Shown here: one piece after another, positions 36,808-45,552 of the stretch
How positions within the stretch are numbered: the stretch's first letter is position 1
Layout of the letters: the number at the start of each line of letters is the position of its first letter
Assembly: GCF_900104745.1 (NCBI RefSeq)
Contig: NZ_LT629732.1
Coordinates: 6,125,981-6,189,980, forward strand
Direction: 5' to 3'
Length of the DNA stretch: 64,000 bases
Source: Actinopolymorpha singaporensis
GTDB taxonomy: Bacteria; Actinomycetota; Actinomycetes; Propionibacteriales; Actinopolymorphaceae
Notes under the pieces: model-generated
Databases searched by the model: none
Seen by the model: the letters and a program-made list of their open reading frames with translations, nothing else
Told to the model about the DNA's origin: nothing
Program-made: the position numbers and the translations under genes

Positions 36808-37863
36808 TCAGCCCCTGCCACAGGTCGGCACGGTGGCCTTGGGGTTCTTGTTCAGAACCTCCAATGCCGAGACGGCATCACGCAGTGTAGCGATTCGGAC
36901 AAGCCGGATGTCCTTGGTGGACGCCCCGGCCGCCGCCGGGCAGTTCGCCGCCGGCACGAGGAAGGTCGTGGCGCCGCCCTCCTTCGCGCCCGCGATCTTC
37001 TGCTGGATCCCGCCGATCGGGCCGACCTTGCCGTCGGCGTCGATGGTGCCGGTGCCGGCGACGTGCCGTCCCCCGGTCAGCTGGCCGGCGGTGAGCTTGT
37101 CGACGATCGCCAGCGCGAACATCGTGCCCGCGCTCGGCCCGCCGATGTCCTGGCCGAGGTTGATCCGCACCGCGAACGGGAACTGGAAGCCGTCGAACGG
37201 CTGGATCCCCACGAACGCGCGCTTGGCGTCGGTCGGCGACTTCGTGGTGGTGATGGTGACCTCGCGCGGCTTGCCGCCCCGGCGGACGGAGAACACCAGC
37301 TTGTCCCCGGGCTGGTGCCGGCCCACCAGCGCCACGACCTGCTGGGCGCTGGAGACCTTCGTGCCGTCGACGGCCAGGATCACGTCGGCGGCCTTCAGCC
37401 GGCCCACCGCCGGCGACTTCTCCACCACGGCCTTGACCTGCACCACCGAGGTCACCTTGTCGCCGGTCTGCCGCAGTGCTGCGGCGATCGCCGCCTGCTG
37501 GGAGGTCTCCATCTGCTCGGCGTTCTGCTCCTGCACCTGCGCCGGCGTCTGGTTGGGCGGGTAGACGTAGTCGCGGGGAATGACGGCCACCCGCGGGTCG
37601 AGCCACCCGGCCACCATGCCGGCGAGGTCGAGCTTCTGGTCCGGGCTGGTGACCGCCACCGTGGTGAGGTCCAGCTGTCCCTTCGTGGGGTAGGTCCGGT
37701 GCCCCTCGATGGTGATGACCGGCTTGCCGGACACCTTGCCCAGGGTGTTCTCGGTCGGCCCGGGGCTCATCGCGACGTACGGAACGGGTACCAACCACGC
37801 GAGAGCGACCAGGGCGACGAGCAGGACGGCGGTCAGCGCCATCGTCGCGGTACGGCGGGACAT
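36808..37863 (-). CDS. Membrane-anchored PDZ and Lon-type serine protease (YlbL-like)
   Basis: The 351-residue protein has an N-terminal membrane anchor (about 8-28), a PDZ domain (about 135-215) and a C-terminal Lon proteolytic domain with the Ser/Lys dyad: Ser in GGPSAGTMFALAIVD and Lys in GGIQQKIAGAK. It lacks a AAA+ module and acts outside the membrane face. The mycobacterial equivalent is Rv3194c. The ATG at 37863 is preceded at 7 nt by TAACCT, so the mRNA is probably leaderless; a GTG at 37896 is an alternative. Confidence 0.9.
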   Translation of the reverse strand: MSRRTATMALTAVLLVALVALAWLVPVPYVAMSPGPTENTLGKVSGKPVITIEGHRTYPTKGQLDLTTVAVTSPDQKLDLAGMVAGWLDPRVAVIPRDYVYPPNQTPAQVQEQNAEQMETSQQAAIAAALRQTGDKVTSVVQVKAVVEKSPAVGRLKAADVILAVDGTKVSSAQQVVALVGRHQPGDKLVFSVRRGGKPREVTITTTKSPTDAKRAFVGIQPFDGFQFPFAVRINLGQDIGGPSAGTMFALAIVDKLTAGQLTGGRHVAGTGTIDADGKVGPIGGIQQKIAGAKEGGATTFLVPAANCPAAAGASTKDIRLVRIATLRDAVSALEVLNKNPKATVPTCGRG

Positions 37864-37870
37864 GGGGGCA

Positions 37871-37876
37871 AGGTTA
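37871..37876 (-). promoter_or_regulatory. -10 element predicted to give a leaderless YlbL-like transcript
   Basis: On the minus strand TAACCT is followed by 7 nt and the ATG at 37863, with no Shine-Dalgarno sequence. Confidence 0.5.
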
Positions 37877-37965
37877 GGTGACGCCGCCCCGGTCACCTCG
37901 ACAGGCGTGCTCGAGACGCGCCCCGGACCTGGGACCGACTCCGCGCGCCGGCCCGAGGACAGACC

Positions 37966-38469
37966 CTAGGCGCCGACCCACTCCGCGTCGCCGTCGGTGA
38001 ACCGCTGGTGCTTCCACAGCGGAACCCGCGCCTTCAGGTCGTCGATCAGCATCCGGGCGGCCGCGAACGCGGCGTCGCGGTGGGGTGCGGACACTCCCAC
38101 GACGACCGCGGCCTCGCCGATGGCCAGGTCACCGATGCGGTGCACGGCCGCGAGGCCGCACACCGGATGCGCCGCGACGACCTCCTCGGCGACGGCGCGC
38201 AACTCCCGCAGCGCGAGCGGGTGCGCTTCGTACCCGAGTTCGGTCACCGAGCGGCCCTCGTCGTGGTCGCGGACCGCGCCGACGAACAGGCAGAAGCCGC
38301 CTGCCCGCGGATCGGCGATCGCCGCGAGCACCTCGTCGGCGGACAGCGGGCTCTCTCGAAGGTCGAGCAGCCGGATCCGGTCGTCCGGTGTCACGTCCGG
38401 CTGCCCGGACCCGTAGGCGTCCGGCACCTCCGTCGCGGTGGTCGCCGTCGGCTCGGTCGAGTCGGTCAC
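37966..38469 (-). CDS. moaE: Molybdopterin synthase catalytic subunit
   Basis: The 167-residue protein transfers sulfur from MoaD thiocarboxylate to precursor Z. MoaE landmarks are GAVRDHDEGRSVTELGYEAH (about 63-82), VHRIGDLAIGEAAV and the catalytic-lysine segment DDLKARVPLWKHQRF. The first 30 residues are a Thr/Glu-rich extension absent in many homologues. The GTG overlaps the stop of the SDR gene (GTGA). No other molybdenum-cofactor gene is in the window. Confidence 0.93.
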   Translation of the reverse strand: MTDSTEPTATTATEVPDAYGSGQPDVTPDDRIRLLDLRESPLSADEVLAAIADPRAGGFCLFVGAVRDHDEGRSVTELGYEAHPLALRELRAVAEEVVAAHPVCGLAAVHRIGDLAIGEAAVVVGVSAPHRDAAFAAARMLIDDLKARVPLWKHQRFTDGDAEWVGA

Positions 38470-39512
38470 GTTCCCCCTCTGGTCTTGCGGCGCCTGGCCC
38501 GTCGGACGACGGCGGCCGTACCCAGCAGCGCCACCGTCGCACCGGCGGCGCCCAGCGTGGCGGTCTCCCGCCGGCCGATCCGCCGGCCCAGCGCGGTGTG
38601 CCTTCCGGCCACGTCGGTCGCGAGAGCCTCGCACGCGGTGGTGTTGTCGTGGACGGGACGCCAACCGGCGGCCAGCAACTTGTCCGAGGAGACTACCCAG
38701 GGGTGACTGACGTACGCGAGGTCGCTGGCCGGCGCGGGAGTGAGCCCGAGGCGGTGCAGGCGTTCGGCCGCACCCAGCGCGAGGCTCTCGGGGAGTTCGA
38801 GCCGGGGCAGGCCGACGAGCTTCTCCACCTCGTCCTGCTCCAGGAAGCCCTCGCTGCCGACCGTCACCGAACCCTCGACCCGGCCGAGCGTTGCCCATTC
38901 CAGCGCGCTCAGCAGGTCGTCGACGTGACAGAACTGCCAGCTCGGCCGGCTGCCCCGGATCACCAGCAGCCGCGCCGCCTCGAAGTGCCGGGTGAGGAAG
39001 GTGTCGACGGCACCGCCCACCACCATCGCCGGGCGCACCACCGTCACCGACAGCCCCGGATGCGCCCGCGGTGCCCGCCGGGCCAGCCACTCGATCTCCA
39101 GCAGGTCGGCCACCACGCCCTCGGGCCGGGCACGCAAGGGAGCGTCGTCGGGCAGGGGCACGGGGTTGTCGGCGAGCGCGCCGTACACCATCGCGCTCGT
39201 ACACAGCACGATCCGGGGTACGCCGGACGCCGCCGCGGCGGTCAGCACGGTCTGCGCGCCGCGGACATTGCGGGCACTCCGCTGCCGCGGCTCGGTATCG
39301 GGCGAAAGGTCGACGTCGAGGTGAACCACCACGTCACACCCGACGATCCGCCGCGCGACAGCGGGGTCCCGGATGTCGAGCACCCGCCACTCCACGCCCT
39401 CGACGTCGCCACGTCGCTCGTCCAGGCCGACGACGCGGTTGATCTCCTCCAGACCGGCCAGCCGCTCGGCCAGGGCCCGGCCCAGCCCGGAGGCAGCACC
39501 GGTCACCGCCAC
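38466..39512 (-). CDS. SDR-family NAD-dependent epimerase/dehydratase-like protein
   Basis: The 348-residue protein is an extended short-chain dehydrogenase: nucleotide-binding TGAASGLGRALAERL at the N-terminus, DVVVHLDVDL at about 60, CTSAMVYG in place of the catalytic Ser/Tyr region, and a C-terminal hydrophobic helix followed by RRARRRKTRGG, suggesting a membrane-anchored tail. The usual YxxxK is not obvious, so it may bind NAD without catalysis. The GTG at 39512 is the first plausible start, and an upstream non-AUG extension cannot be excluded. It is coupled to moaE. Confidence 0.78.
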   Translation of the reverse strand: MAVTGAASGLGRALAERLAGLEEINRVVGLDERRGDVEGVEWRVLDIRDPAVARRIVGCDVVVHLDVDLSPDTEPRQRSARNVRGAQTVLTAAAASGVPRIVLCTSAMVYGALADNPVPLPDDAPLRARPEGVVADLLEIEWLARRAPRAHPGLSVTVVRPAMVVGGAVDTFLTRHFEAARLLVIRGSRPSWQFCHVDDLLSALEWATLGRVEGSVTVGSEGFLEQDEVEKLVGLPRLELPESLALGAAERLHRLGLTPAPASDLAYVSHPWVVSSDKLLAAGWRPVHDNTTACEALATDVAGRHTALGRRIGRRETATLGAAGATVALLGTAAVVRRARRRKTRGGT

Positions 39513-39732
39513 GACCAGACCACCGCCACGACGGGCCTGCGGGGTGCGGCGCGTGGTGCGCCGGGGGCGCCGGGCACCAACGGGGGTGGGTTCGTCGTTC
39601 AGTGGGAGACTCCCGGGCTAGGTTGGACGACATGAACTGCTCGCTTCGTGCGGCGGGGACACGTCGGGCCGCACAGCCCGGACCCGATCCCCACCACACG
39701 CAGCTGTCCCTCATCCTGCCGGAGGTCCAACC

Positions 39733-41067
39733 GTGAGCAACGACGAGCCCGGCCCGGGTCGCGAGGGCGAGGAGCCCGAGAAGCGTCCACCCGGCGGCCA
39801 GGACAACCCGTTCGCGGGGTTCGACCTCGGCGCGATCTTCGGTCAGCTGCAGAACATGTTCTCGTGGCAGGGCGGCCCTATCAACTGGCAACTCGCCGTC
39901 GAGACGGCCAAGCAGACGATCCGCCAGACCGGTGACGCGTCCCTCACCGCACAGGAGCGTGCCCAGGTCGACCAGACCGTACGCCTCGCCGAGCACTGGC
40001 TCGACGAGGCCACCAGCCTCCCGGCCGCCTCGGCCGGGCAGGCGCTGGCGTGGAACCGCGCCGAGTGGCTGGACGGCACTCTGCCCGCGTGGAAGAAGCT
40101 GGTCGAGCCGCTGGCCGCACACGTGGTCGGCGCGATGGGACAGGCGCTGCCGGAGCAGGCGGCCGGCATGGGCGCCCAGCTCACCGGCGTACTCACCCAG
40201 GTCGGCGGGATGATGTTCGGCGCCCAGGTAGGCCAGGGCCTCGGCCAGCTCGCCACCGAGGTGGTCGGCGCGACCGACATCGGGCTGCCGCTCGGGCCGG
40301 CCGGGCAGCCGGTGCTCGTGCCCGCCAACATCGCGGCGTTCGGCAGCGGGCTCGACCTGCCCGCGGACGACGTACGCCTCTATCTCGCGTTGCGCGAGTG
40401 CGCGCACCAGCGGCTCTTCCATCACGCACCATGGCTCACGGCGCACCTGTTCTCCGCTGTCGAGGAGTACGCCCGCGGGATGCACGTCGACACCTCCAAG
40501 CTGGAGGAGGCGGTCGGCACCATCGACATGTCCAACCCCGAGGCGCTCAACGAGGCGCTCGCCGGCGGACTCCTGGAGCCCGAGGAGACCCCCCGGCAGA
40601 AGGCCGCGCTCGCCCGGCTGGAGACTGCGCTCGCCCTGGTCGAGGGCTGGGTCGATGACGTGGTCACCTCCGCCGCCACGCCGAGGATGCCGTCCGCCCC
40701 GCTGTTGCACGAGGCGATCCGCCGTCGCCGCGCCGAGGGCGGACCGGCCGAGCAGACGTTCGTGACGCTGGTGGGACTGGAGATCCGGCCGCGACGGATG
40801 CGCGACGCGGCAACGGTGTGGGCGTCGTTGCGGGAGACCCGCGGCGTCAGCGGCCGGGAGGCGCTGTGGGCCCACCCCGACATGCTCCCCACGGGGGACG
40901 ACCTGGACGACGCGAAGGGATTCGCCGAGCGGGCGGCCTCACCCGACCGGATGGACATCGGTGACCTGGGCTTCGACGAGCCCGGCCAGGGCCCGGCCGG
41001 CGACGAAGGCCGCGGCGACGAGGGCCCGGGCGAGGAAGGTCGCGGCGACGACGGCACCGCCCGGTGA
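39733..41067 (+). CDS. DUF2342 zincin-like metalloprotease
   Basis: The 444-residue protein has a charged N-terminal region, a central domain with a Gly/Gln-rich repeat (MGAQLTGVLTQVGGMMFGAQ) and the degenerate metalloprotease helix LRECAHQRLFHHAPWL (about 218-233), the family's version of HEXXH, with a downstream Glu in VEEYARG. An acidic Gly-rich tail ends the protein. The mycobacterial equivalent is Rv3195. Activity has not been shown for the family as far as I know. GGAGG lies 7 nt before the GTG. Its stop overlaps the NUDIX start (GTGA). Confidence 0.88.
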   Translation: MSNDEPGPGREGEEPEKRPPGGQDNPFAGFDLGAIFGQLQNMFSWQGGPINWQLAVETAKQTIRQTGDASLTAQERAQVDQTVRLAEHWLDEATSLPAASAGQALAWNRAEWLDGTLPAWKKLVEPLAAHVVGAMGQALPEQAAGMGAQLTGVLTQVGGMMFGAQVGQGLGQLATEVVGATDIGLPLGPAGQPVLVPANIAAFGSGLDLPADDVRLYLALRECAHQRLFHHAPWLTAHLFSAVEEYARGMHVDTSKLEEAVGTIDMSNPEALNEALAGGLLEPEETPRQKAALARLETALALVEGWVDDVVTSAATPRMPSAPLLHEAIRRRRAEGGPAEQTFVTLVGLEIRPRRMRDAATVWASLRETRGVSGREALWAHPDMLPTGDDLDDAKGFAERAASPDRMDIGDLGFDEPGQGPAGDEGRGDEGPGEEGRGDDGTAR

Positions 41068-41633
41068 GCGCGCCGTACACCGACCGGGCGAGTTCCCTGC
41101 ACGCCGACGCGGTGCGCGTCCTGTCGGCCTGGCAGCCACCGACCCCGGAGCAGGCGACGCTGCGGCAGGACTACCTCGACCATCTCGCCGCCCGGCCCGA
41201 CGGGGTGTGGCGCGCCTGCACGCCGGCGCACGTCACCGCCGGCATGGTCGTCGTCGACCCGACGGCCGAGCACGTCCTCCTCGTCCTGCACGGACGGATC
41301 CAGCTGTGGGTGCAGCCGGGCGGGCACTGCGAGGAGAGTGACGTCTCACTGGCCGCGGCGGCCACCCGGGAGGCGGTGGAGGAGACCGGGGTTGCCGACC
41401 TGCGGGTGGGCGAGCAGCCACTCCTGCTGTCCAGGCACGGCGCGCCCTGCCTGGCGGACACGCATCTCGACGTGCAGTACCTCGGCATCGCTCCCTACGG
41501 CGCGACGCCGGTGGTGAGCGCGGAGTCGGCGGACGTGCGGTGGTTCGGGGTGGACGAACTCCCCGACGACCTCGCGTCGGGAGTGGCGGACAGCGTGGCC
41601 GCCGCGCGGCAGGCGGTGTCGGCGCTCGCCTGA
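41064..41633 (+). CDS. NUDIX hydrolase
   Basis: The 189-residue protein contains a NUDIX box GGHCEESDVSLAAAATREAV..EETGV (about 92-116), matching GX5EX7REUXEEXGU. An N-terminal helical region (1-55) precedes the fold. The substrate is unknown; nucleotide diphosphates are typical. It is translationally coupled to the DUF2342 gene through a GTGA overlap. Confidence 0.9.
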   Translation: MSAPYTDRASSLHADAVRVLSAWQPPTPEQATLRQDYLDHLAARPDGVWRACTPAHVTAGMVVVDPTAEHVLLVLHGRIQLWVQPGGHCEESDVSLAAAATREAVEETGVADLRVGEQPLLLSRHGAPCLADTHLDVQYLGIAPYGATPVVSAESADVRWFGVDELPDDLASGVADSVAAARQAVSALA

Positions 41634-41710
41634 GGCGTTGCACCTGCTCCCACCTGCAGGCACGTCCGCCCCGGGCCCGGGGTCGGAACGCCGGGGCTTG
41701 AGGGCCCGGC

Positions 41711-41950
41711 TCAGGACAGCGCGAGGACGGCGACCACCAGGAGGACCACGAGGACGGCCGCGCCGGCAACCACCGTGATCATCCGCGTACGGCTGCTGGA
41801 CGGCGCGGCGCCCCGCCCGTCGACGTACTTCTGGAACATCACCGTGCTGGCGCCCGGGTCCTCCTCGGAACTGCCCGGCCGGGCCTCCGGCCGGCGGGGG
41901 TTCGCGGGTGGCTGGGTCACGTCTTCTGGTGGCTTGTTCGGGTCCGCCAT
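41711..41950 (-). CDS. Small tail-anchored membrane protein of unknown function
   Basis: The 79-residue product is polar and Pro/Glu-rich for 55 residues and ends in one hydrophobic helix (MITVVAGAAVLVVLLVVAVL), so its N-terminus is probably cytoplasmic. It is convergent with the NUDIX gene and divergent from def. No family is recognised. Confidence 0.6.
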   Translation of the reverse strand: MADPNKPPEDVTQPPANPRRPEARPGSSEEDPGASTVMFQKYVDGRGAAPSSSRTRMITVVAGAAVLVVLLVVAVLALS

Positions 41951-42224
41951 GCGAGGACCATACCGACCTGTCCCCGTGCGGTGCGGGTCGGTGCCACCCG
42001 GTGCAGTGGGTGCCGTCGGCCTCACCCGAGTGAGCCGCGCGAGGGAGCCGCGCGAAGAAGCCGCCCGAGTGCCGCCGGGGATCGGTTTCCCGGCGTGGAA
42101 TACGGTGATCGCCGGAGGCCCGAACCGGCCGCCCCGGACCGGCCCCGACCTGCGGCCGAGGAGCCGGACGAACGACCGGTGCCGCCCCTGCCGAGGCGCG
42201 GCCCGAGCTTGCTGAGGAGAAACC

Positions 42225-42803
42225 GTGGGCACGTTGCCCGAGGGAGGAACCGTCCGCCCGATGACGCGGTGGGGCGACCCCGTCATGCACCGCCCGTGCC
42301 GCCCGGTCGAGGCGTTCGACCCCGAGCTCCACGCGCTCGTGGCCGACATGACCGCGACGATGGACGCCGCGGACGGCGTTGGCCTCGCCGCCAACCAGGT
42401 CGGTGTGGATCTTCGGGTGTTCGTGTTCCGCTGTGCGGACGACGGGGGCGTCATCCACCAGGGTGTGGTGTGCAACCCCGTCCTCGACGTGCCGACCGGT
42501 GCCGGTCGCCGCCTCGTGGAGGAGGAGGAAGGCTGCCTTTCCCTCCCCGGCGCGTACGCTCCGTGTGCCCGGCCCGACGAGGCGACCGTCCGGGGCGTGG
42601 ACGAGTACGGCAACCCGGTCGAGTTCCGCGGAACCGGCATGCTGGCCCGCTGCCTGCAGCACGAGACCGACCACCTGGACGGAACGGTCTTCGCCGACCG
42701 GCTGTCCCGGCGGATACGCCGGCGGCTGTTCGGGGAGGCGGAGATCGCCGCCGATGAGTTCCCCGACGACTGGCCCGTCTCGTCCCGGCACGCCGACGGC
42801 TGA
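42225..42803 (+). CDS. def: Peptide deformylase
   Basis: The 192-residue enzyme removes N-formyl groups from nascent proteins. All three motifs are intact: GVGLAANQVG (51-60), EGCLSLPG with metal ligand C104, and QHETDHLDG with H146, E147 and H150. The GTG follows GAGGAG at suitable spacing. An N-terminal extension of about ten residues is typical of actinomycete type-I enzymes. The gene stands alone. Confidence 0.95.
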   Translation: MGTLPEGGTVRPMTRWGDPVMHRPCRPVEAFDPELHALVADMTATMDAADGVGLAANQVGVDLRVFVFRCADDGGVIHQGVVCNPVLDVPTGAGRRLVEEEEGCLSLPGAYAPCARPDEATVRGVDEYGNPVEFRGTGMLARCLQHETDHLDGTVFADRLSRRIRRRLFGEAEIAADEFPDDWPVSSRHADG

Positions 42804-42841
42804 TCCGCTGCTCCGCAACCGGTCAGGTCGGGTCGGATCGG

Positions 42842-42884
42842 GAAGTCGGATCGGCAGGTCAGATCGGCAGGTCAGATCGGCAGG
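42842..42884. repeat. 13-bp tandem repeat at the end of the STAS gene
   Basis: CAGGTCAGATCGG occurs twice in tandem (42855-42867 and 42868-42880), preceded by a degenerate copy (42842-42854) and followed by a 4-bp partial copy. It overlaps the 3' end of the STAS gene and is likely replication slippage. Confidence 0.7.
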
Positions 42885-43501
42885 GGCGCGAGCCGATCCT
42901 CCAGCTCCGCGAGCACGTCCCGGGTGGTGACGGCCGGTCCGGGCAGGTCCTCGAACGCCGCCAGCAGCGCGGTCCGCAGTCGCAGGTGGACCGTGCCGGC
43001 GAGCATCCGGGTCACCGCCCCGGTCGCCCGCAGCCGGTCCAGCACCGTTGTCGTGCCGGTCGCGAGGTACAGGCGCATCCCGCTCGCCCGCAGCGAGTAG
43101 CACAGCTCGACCAGTGCCTCACACCCGTCGTCGTCGATGTCCGGTGCCTGGTCGAGGGTGAGCACGACCACGTACGGAAGCGGCCGGCAGGCCCCGATCC
43201 GTCGTAGCACCGCCGTGACCAGTACCGACGCCGAGGGGCACAGCAGTGCCTCCGTCGGCTGCAGGCAGAGCACGTCCTGCGGGATCGCCGCCCGGCCGGT
43301 CAGCGGCCGTGAGCGTGCGGTCGCGACAGGCTGGGCAACTGCGGGGTGGATGAGTGGCGGGGTGACCTGGCCCGGAAACCGCTCGGTCCTCGAACGTCCG
43401 CTCGGGCGTTCGCCTTTGGTCCCCCGCGGTGCGACCTTTCGGGCCAGCCCGAACACGTCATCCAGGATCATCAGCCAGCCCCCGCACCGAACGTCTGCCA
43501 C
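42872..43501 (-). CDS. STAS-like domain protein
   Basis: The 209-residue protein has a C-terminal region of about 100 residues resembling a STAS (anti-anti-sigma-like) fold: YVVVLTLDQAPDIDDDGCEA, then LRASGMRLYLATGTTTVLDRL. The phosphorylatable Ser/Thr of classical antagonists is replaced by Asp/Asp (DIDDDG), so it would not be switched by an RsbW-type kinase. The first 60 residues are basic and low in structure. The start is uncertain between GTG 43501 (AGGAG close by) and ATG 43471. Confidence 0.65.
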   Translation of the reverse strand: MADVRCGGWLMILDDVFGLARKVAPRGTKGERPSGRSRTERFPGQVTPPLIHPAVAQPVATARSRPLTGRAAIPQDVLCLQPTEALLCPSASVLVTAVLRRIGACRPLPYVVVLTLDQAPDIDDDGCEALVELCYSLRASGMRLYLATGTTTVLDRLRATGAVTRMLAGTVHLRLRTALLAAFEDLPGPAVTTRDVLAELEDRLAPLPI

Positions 43502-43623
43502 CAGCTCCTGAGGGGAGTCTCGGCAACCCGGAGGGAGTTCACCTCACCCGGCCGGGATGAACCCCGGGGTCCCACAGGCCGAGGGTCAGGCCCCGGAGAT
43601 CGGTCCGGAAGCCGGTACGAAGA

Positions 43624-44049
43624 TCAGCCGCGCTCGGACGGGTGCAGCTGGGCGGCGATGTAGGGCCCGACGAGTTCGGAGCAGGCCCGGCGCGGAGCGG
43701 CGACCTCCACCATCGCCCCGTCGTCCAGCCGGATCCGCAGCAGCAGCGGACACGGCCCCAGTCGGCGCAGCGTCGACGGGGCCACCTCGAGGTCCTCGGC
43801 GAACCGGCATTCGAGGACGAGCACCTGGTTCAGGGCGAACCGGCGGTAGACGACAAGCACGTCGTGAGCCCACAAGGCGTACGACATCCGGCGCGGCCAG
43901 CGGTAGCCGAGGGCTTCCACACCCCACGACGTGCTGCGCACCTTGCACCGGAAGACCCCGGATGCGTTGATGATGCGGCGTCTGCGCGCGAGGATCCGGA
44001 TGCCGAGGTAGATCCACACCAGCAGGGCTCCGGTCAGCAGCCACAGCAT
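43624..44049 (-). CDS. DUF2550 family membrane-anchored protein
   Basis: The 141-residue protein begins with one transmembrane helix (LWLLTGALLVWIYLGIRILA), followed by RRR and a beta-rich soluble domain (FRCKVRSTSWGVEALGYRWP). The pattern matches DUF2550, for example mycobacterial Rv1312, usually near ATP synthase genes. Here no atp gene is adjacent. GGGAGG precedes the ATG by 5 nt. Function is unknown. Confidence 0.82.
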   Translation of the reverse strand: MLWLLTGALLVWIYLGIRILARRRRIINASGVFRCKVRSTSWGVEALGYRWPRRMSYALWAHDVLVVYRRFALNQVLVLECRFAEDLEVAPSTLRRLGPCPLLLRIRLDDGAMVEVAAPRRACSELVGPYIAAQLHPSERG

Positions 44050-44172
44050 GAGCACCTCCCCGCGCGAAGTCGCCAGACTCGCCAGTCCCCCGCTCCACCC
44101 TGGGTCGGCACCCGAACGCCCCACCACACCCACCGGGGATGAATCGTGGGTACGACACGCCGGCGCGAGACG

Positions 44173-44760
44173 TCAGTCCGCGCACTCCTCCAGCGGCAGC
44201 TGGGCGGCCGCCGCGACCCCCTCGAGATAGCCGCGTGCCCGATCGGCCTGCGGGTAGTTGCGGACCAGCGACCAGAACCTTGCGGTGTGGCCGGGTTCGA
44301 CCAGGTGCACCAGCTCGTGGATGAGAACGTAGTCGATCACCCAGGCGGGCATCCCCCGCAGCCGCGTGGACAGCCGGACCGTGCCGTCGCTGGGGGTGCA
44401 CGAACCCCACCGCATGCCCTGGTTTCCGACCCATCGGACGCTGGTCGGCAGCGGAGCGTCACCGAGATAACGGCGCGTGAGCGTGCGGGCCCGGGTGAGC
44501 AACTCCTCGTCGCTGGGTCGCCGGCGCTGCTCCATCGCCGTCAGCCGGTCGAGCATCACGCCGACCCAGCGGCGTTCCTCGTCCACGCTCATCCGCGCGG
44601 GAAGGAGCACCACCACCCGGTCGCCCTCGCGGTAGGCGCTCACGGTGCGGCGCCGGCGCGGACTGCGGCGTACCTCCACCTGGCAGGACTCGAAGCGCGA
44701 GGGGTCGGTCTTCCCGTCCAGTCGCGGCTCGGTGCGCTGCCTCGGTGCCGGCTTGGCCAC
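44173..44760 (-). CDS. YgjP-like (DUF45/M48-type) metal-dependent hydrolase
   Basis: The 195-residue protein contains the zinc-binding HELVHLVEPGHTARFW motif (HEXXH plus distal His) near 150-165 and the family segment GNQGMRWGSCTPSDGTVRLS, both hallmarks of the YgjP/WLM-related group. The GTG at 44760 is supported by a TACGTT exactly 6 nt upstream and by the family N-terminus. A long in-frame extension upstream translates to unstructured Arg/Trp-rich sequence and is rejected. The physiological substrate is unknown. Confidence 0.85.
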   Translation of the reverse strand: MAKPAPRQRTEPRLDGKTDPSRFESCQVEVRRSPRRRRTVSAYREGDRVVVLLPARMSVDEERRWVGVMLDRLTAMEQRRRPSDEELLTRARTLTRRYLGDAPLPTSVRWVGNQGMRWGSCTPSDGTVRLSTRLRGMPAWVIDYVLIHELVHLVEPGHTARFWSLVRNYPQADRARGYLEGVAAAAQLPLEECAD

Positions 44761-44766
44761 GACTGC

Positions 44767-44772
44767 AACGTA
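44767..44772 (-). promoter_or_regulatory. -10 element predicted to give a leaderless YgjP-like transcript
   Basis: On the minus strand TACGTT is followed by 6 nt and the GTG at 44760. Confidence 0.5.
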
Positions 44773-44978
44773 CCCCGCCGGACCGACAGGAGCCGCCCAG
44801 GTTCGGCGGGCGAGTTTCTTCTCCACAGTCGGTGGATGACCAAACCTGCAGGTCAAAGGGATGTTTGGCCGAGATCGCGCACATTGTCCACAGTCGCTCC
44901 CCAGGGCTGTCCACCGTCGCGCGGCCACCCATGCACAACCTCTCCACAGACCCGTCCACATCGGGAGGAAACCTGACA

Positions 44979-45008
44979 TTGACGCCCGCCGTCCGCGGTC
45001 GTTAAGTT
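44979..45008 (+). promoter_or_regulatory. Sigma-A-type promoter
   Basis: TTGACG (44979-44984) and TAAGTT (45003-45008) are separated by 18 nt. This is the best consensus match to a primary-sigma promoter that I found in the window. It points toward the DUF5679 gene 340 bp away. Confidence 0.65.
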
Positions 45009-45013
45009 CGGCA

Positions 45014-45087
45014 GACACGAGCCCCCGGAAGGGCCGAGCCCGTTCGCAAGGGGAAGGCGCACGGACCCGGACAACTCCGGGGGTTTC
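45014..45087 (+). ncRNA. Candidate small RNA or 5' leader
   Basis: Transcription from the 44979-45008 promoter would begin near 45015. No start codon follows, and a CCCGGA/TCCGGG hairpin (45066-45081) leads into GGTTTCG. The interval could be a 70-75 nt small RNA or the first part of a long leader for the DUF5679 gene. No known RNA family was recognised. Confidence 0.25.
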
Positions 45088-45347
45088 GTACGCCCCGATC
45101 CCGCCTCACCGGACTCGGTCGCCGTGCAGCCCCCGGCGGAGGGTAACGTCGACACGGCGCCGCACCGATCGCCCGCTTCCCGGGCCATCGGTCACGCACA
45201 GGCATAAAAGTGCGCACCATGGGCAGGACGTGAGCCATCCGCATGCCGAGCACTCATCGGTGAGCGGCGCTGCAATAAAGTGACCCGAGATCGGGCGGCC
45301 CGGGCTGGTCCGCCCTGCCCCGACCCAGCACAGCGAGGAGGGCCGTC

Positions 45348-45506
45348 ATGGCGGAGACCTACACAGGCGAGTTCTACTGTGTGAAATGCAAGGCCAAGCG
45401 CAACGCGACCGGCGAGATCAAGGTCAACGACAAGGGCACGAGGATGGCCAAGGCCACCTGCCCCGAGTGTGGCACCAACCTCAACCGGATCCTGGGCAAG
45501 GCCTGA
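45348..45506 (+). CDS. DUF5679 small zinc-ribbon protein
   Basis: The 52-residue product has two CxxC knuckles (CVKCKAKR and CPECGTNL) separated by about 28 residues, forming a zinc ribbon; the body is Lys-rich. Length and arrangement match the actinomycete DUF5679 family. GAGGAGG lies about 7 nt before the ATG. Function is unknown. The gene is followed by a hairpin terminator shared with the convergent membrane-protein gene. Confidence 0.82.
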   Translation: MAETYTGEFYCVKCKAKRNATGEIKVNDKGTRMAKATCPECGTNLNRILGKA

Positions 45507-45526
45507 CGATCACCAGACGCTTCGAG

Positions 45527-45552
45527 CGGGCGGTCACCCCAGTGGCCGCCCG
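45527..45552. terminator. Hairpin between convergent genes
   Basis: An 11-bp stem with one T-G pair (CGGGCGGTCAC with GTGGCCGCCCG) closes a CCCA loop. It overlaps the stop codon of the minus-strand gene and lies 20 bp after the DUF5679 stop. Confidence 0.6.

Larger units (their letters stand above)
44761..45347. other. Intergenic region between the YgjP-like gene and the DUF5679 gene
   Basis: This 587-bp region has no supported protein gene. It holds the -10 element of the YgjP-like gene, a good sigma-A-type promoter on the plus strand (44979-45008), a short candidate transcript ending at a hairpin near 45087, and AT-richer patches (CATAAAAGT near 45206, TAAAGT at 45276-45281) that may be promoter elements of the DUF5679 gene. 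Confidence 0.55.

Noticed and set aside
33628-37881. A 1417-codon plus-strand open frame antisense to UPF0182 and the Lon-like PDZ gene
   Set aside because: It is a GC-rich shadow of two well-recognised minus-strand genes; its translation is Arg/Val/His-rich with no domain.
42842-42884. Short tandem repeat as a possible CRISPR array
   Set aside because: The units are 13 bp, adjacent without spacers, and no cas gene is present.
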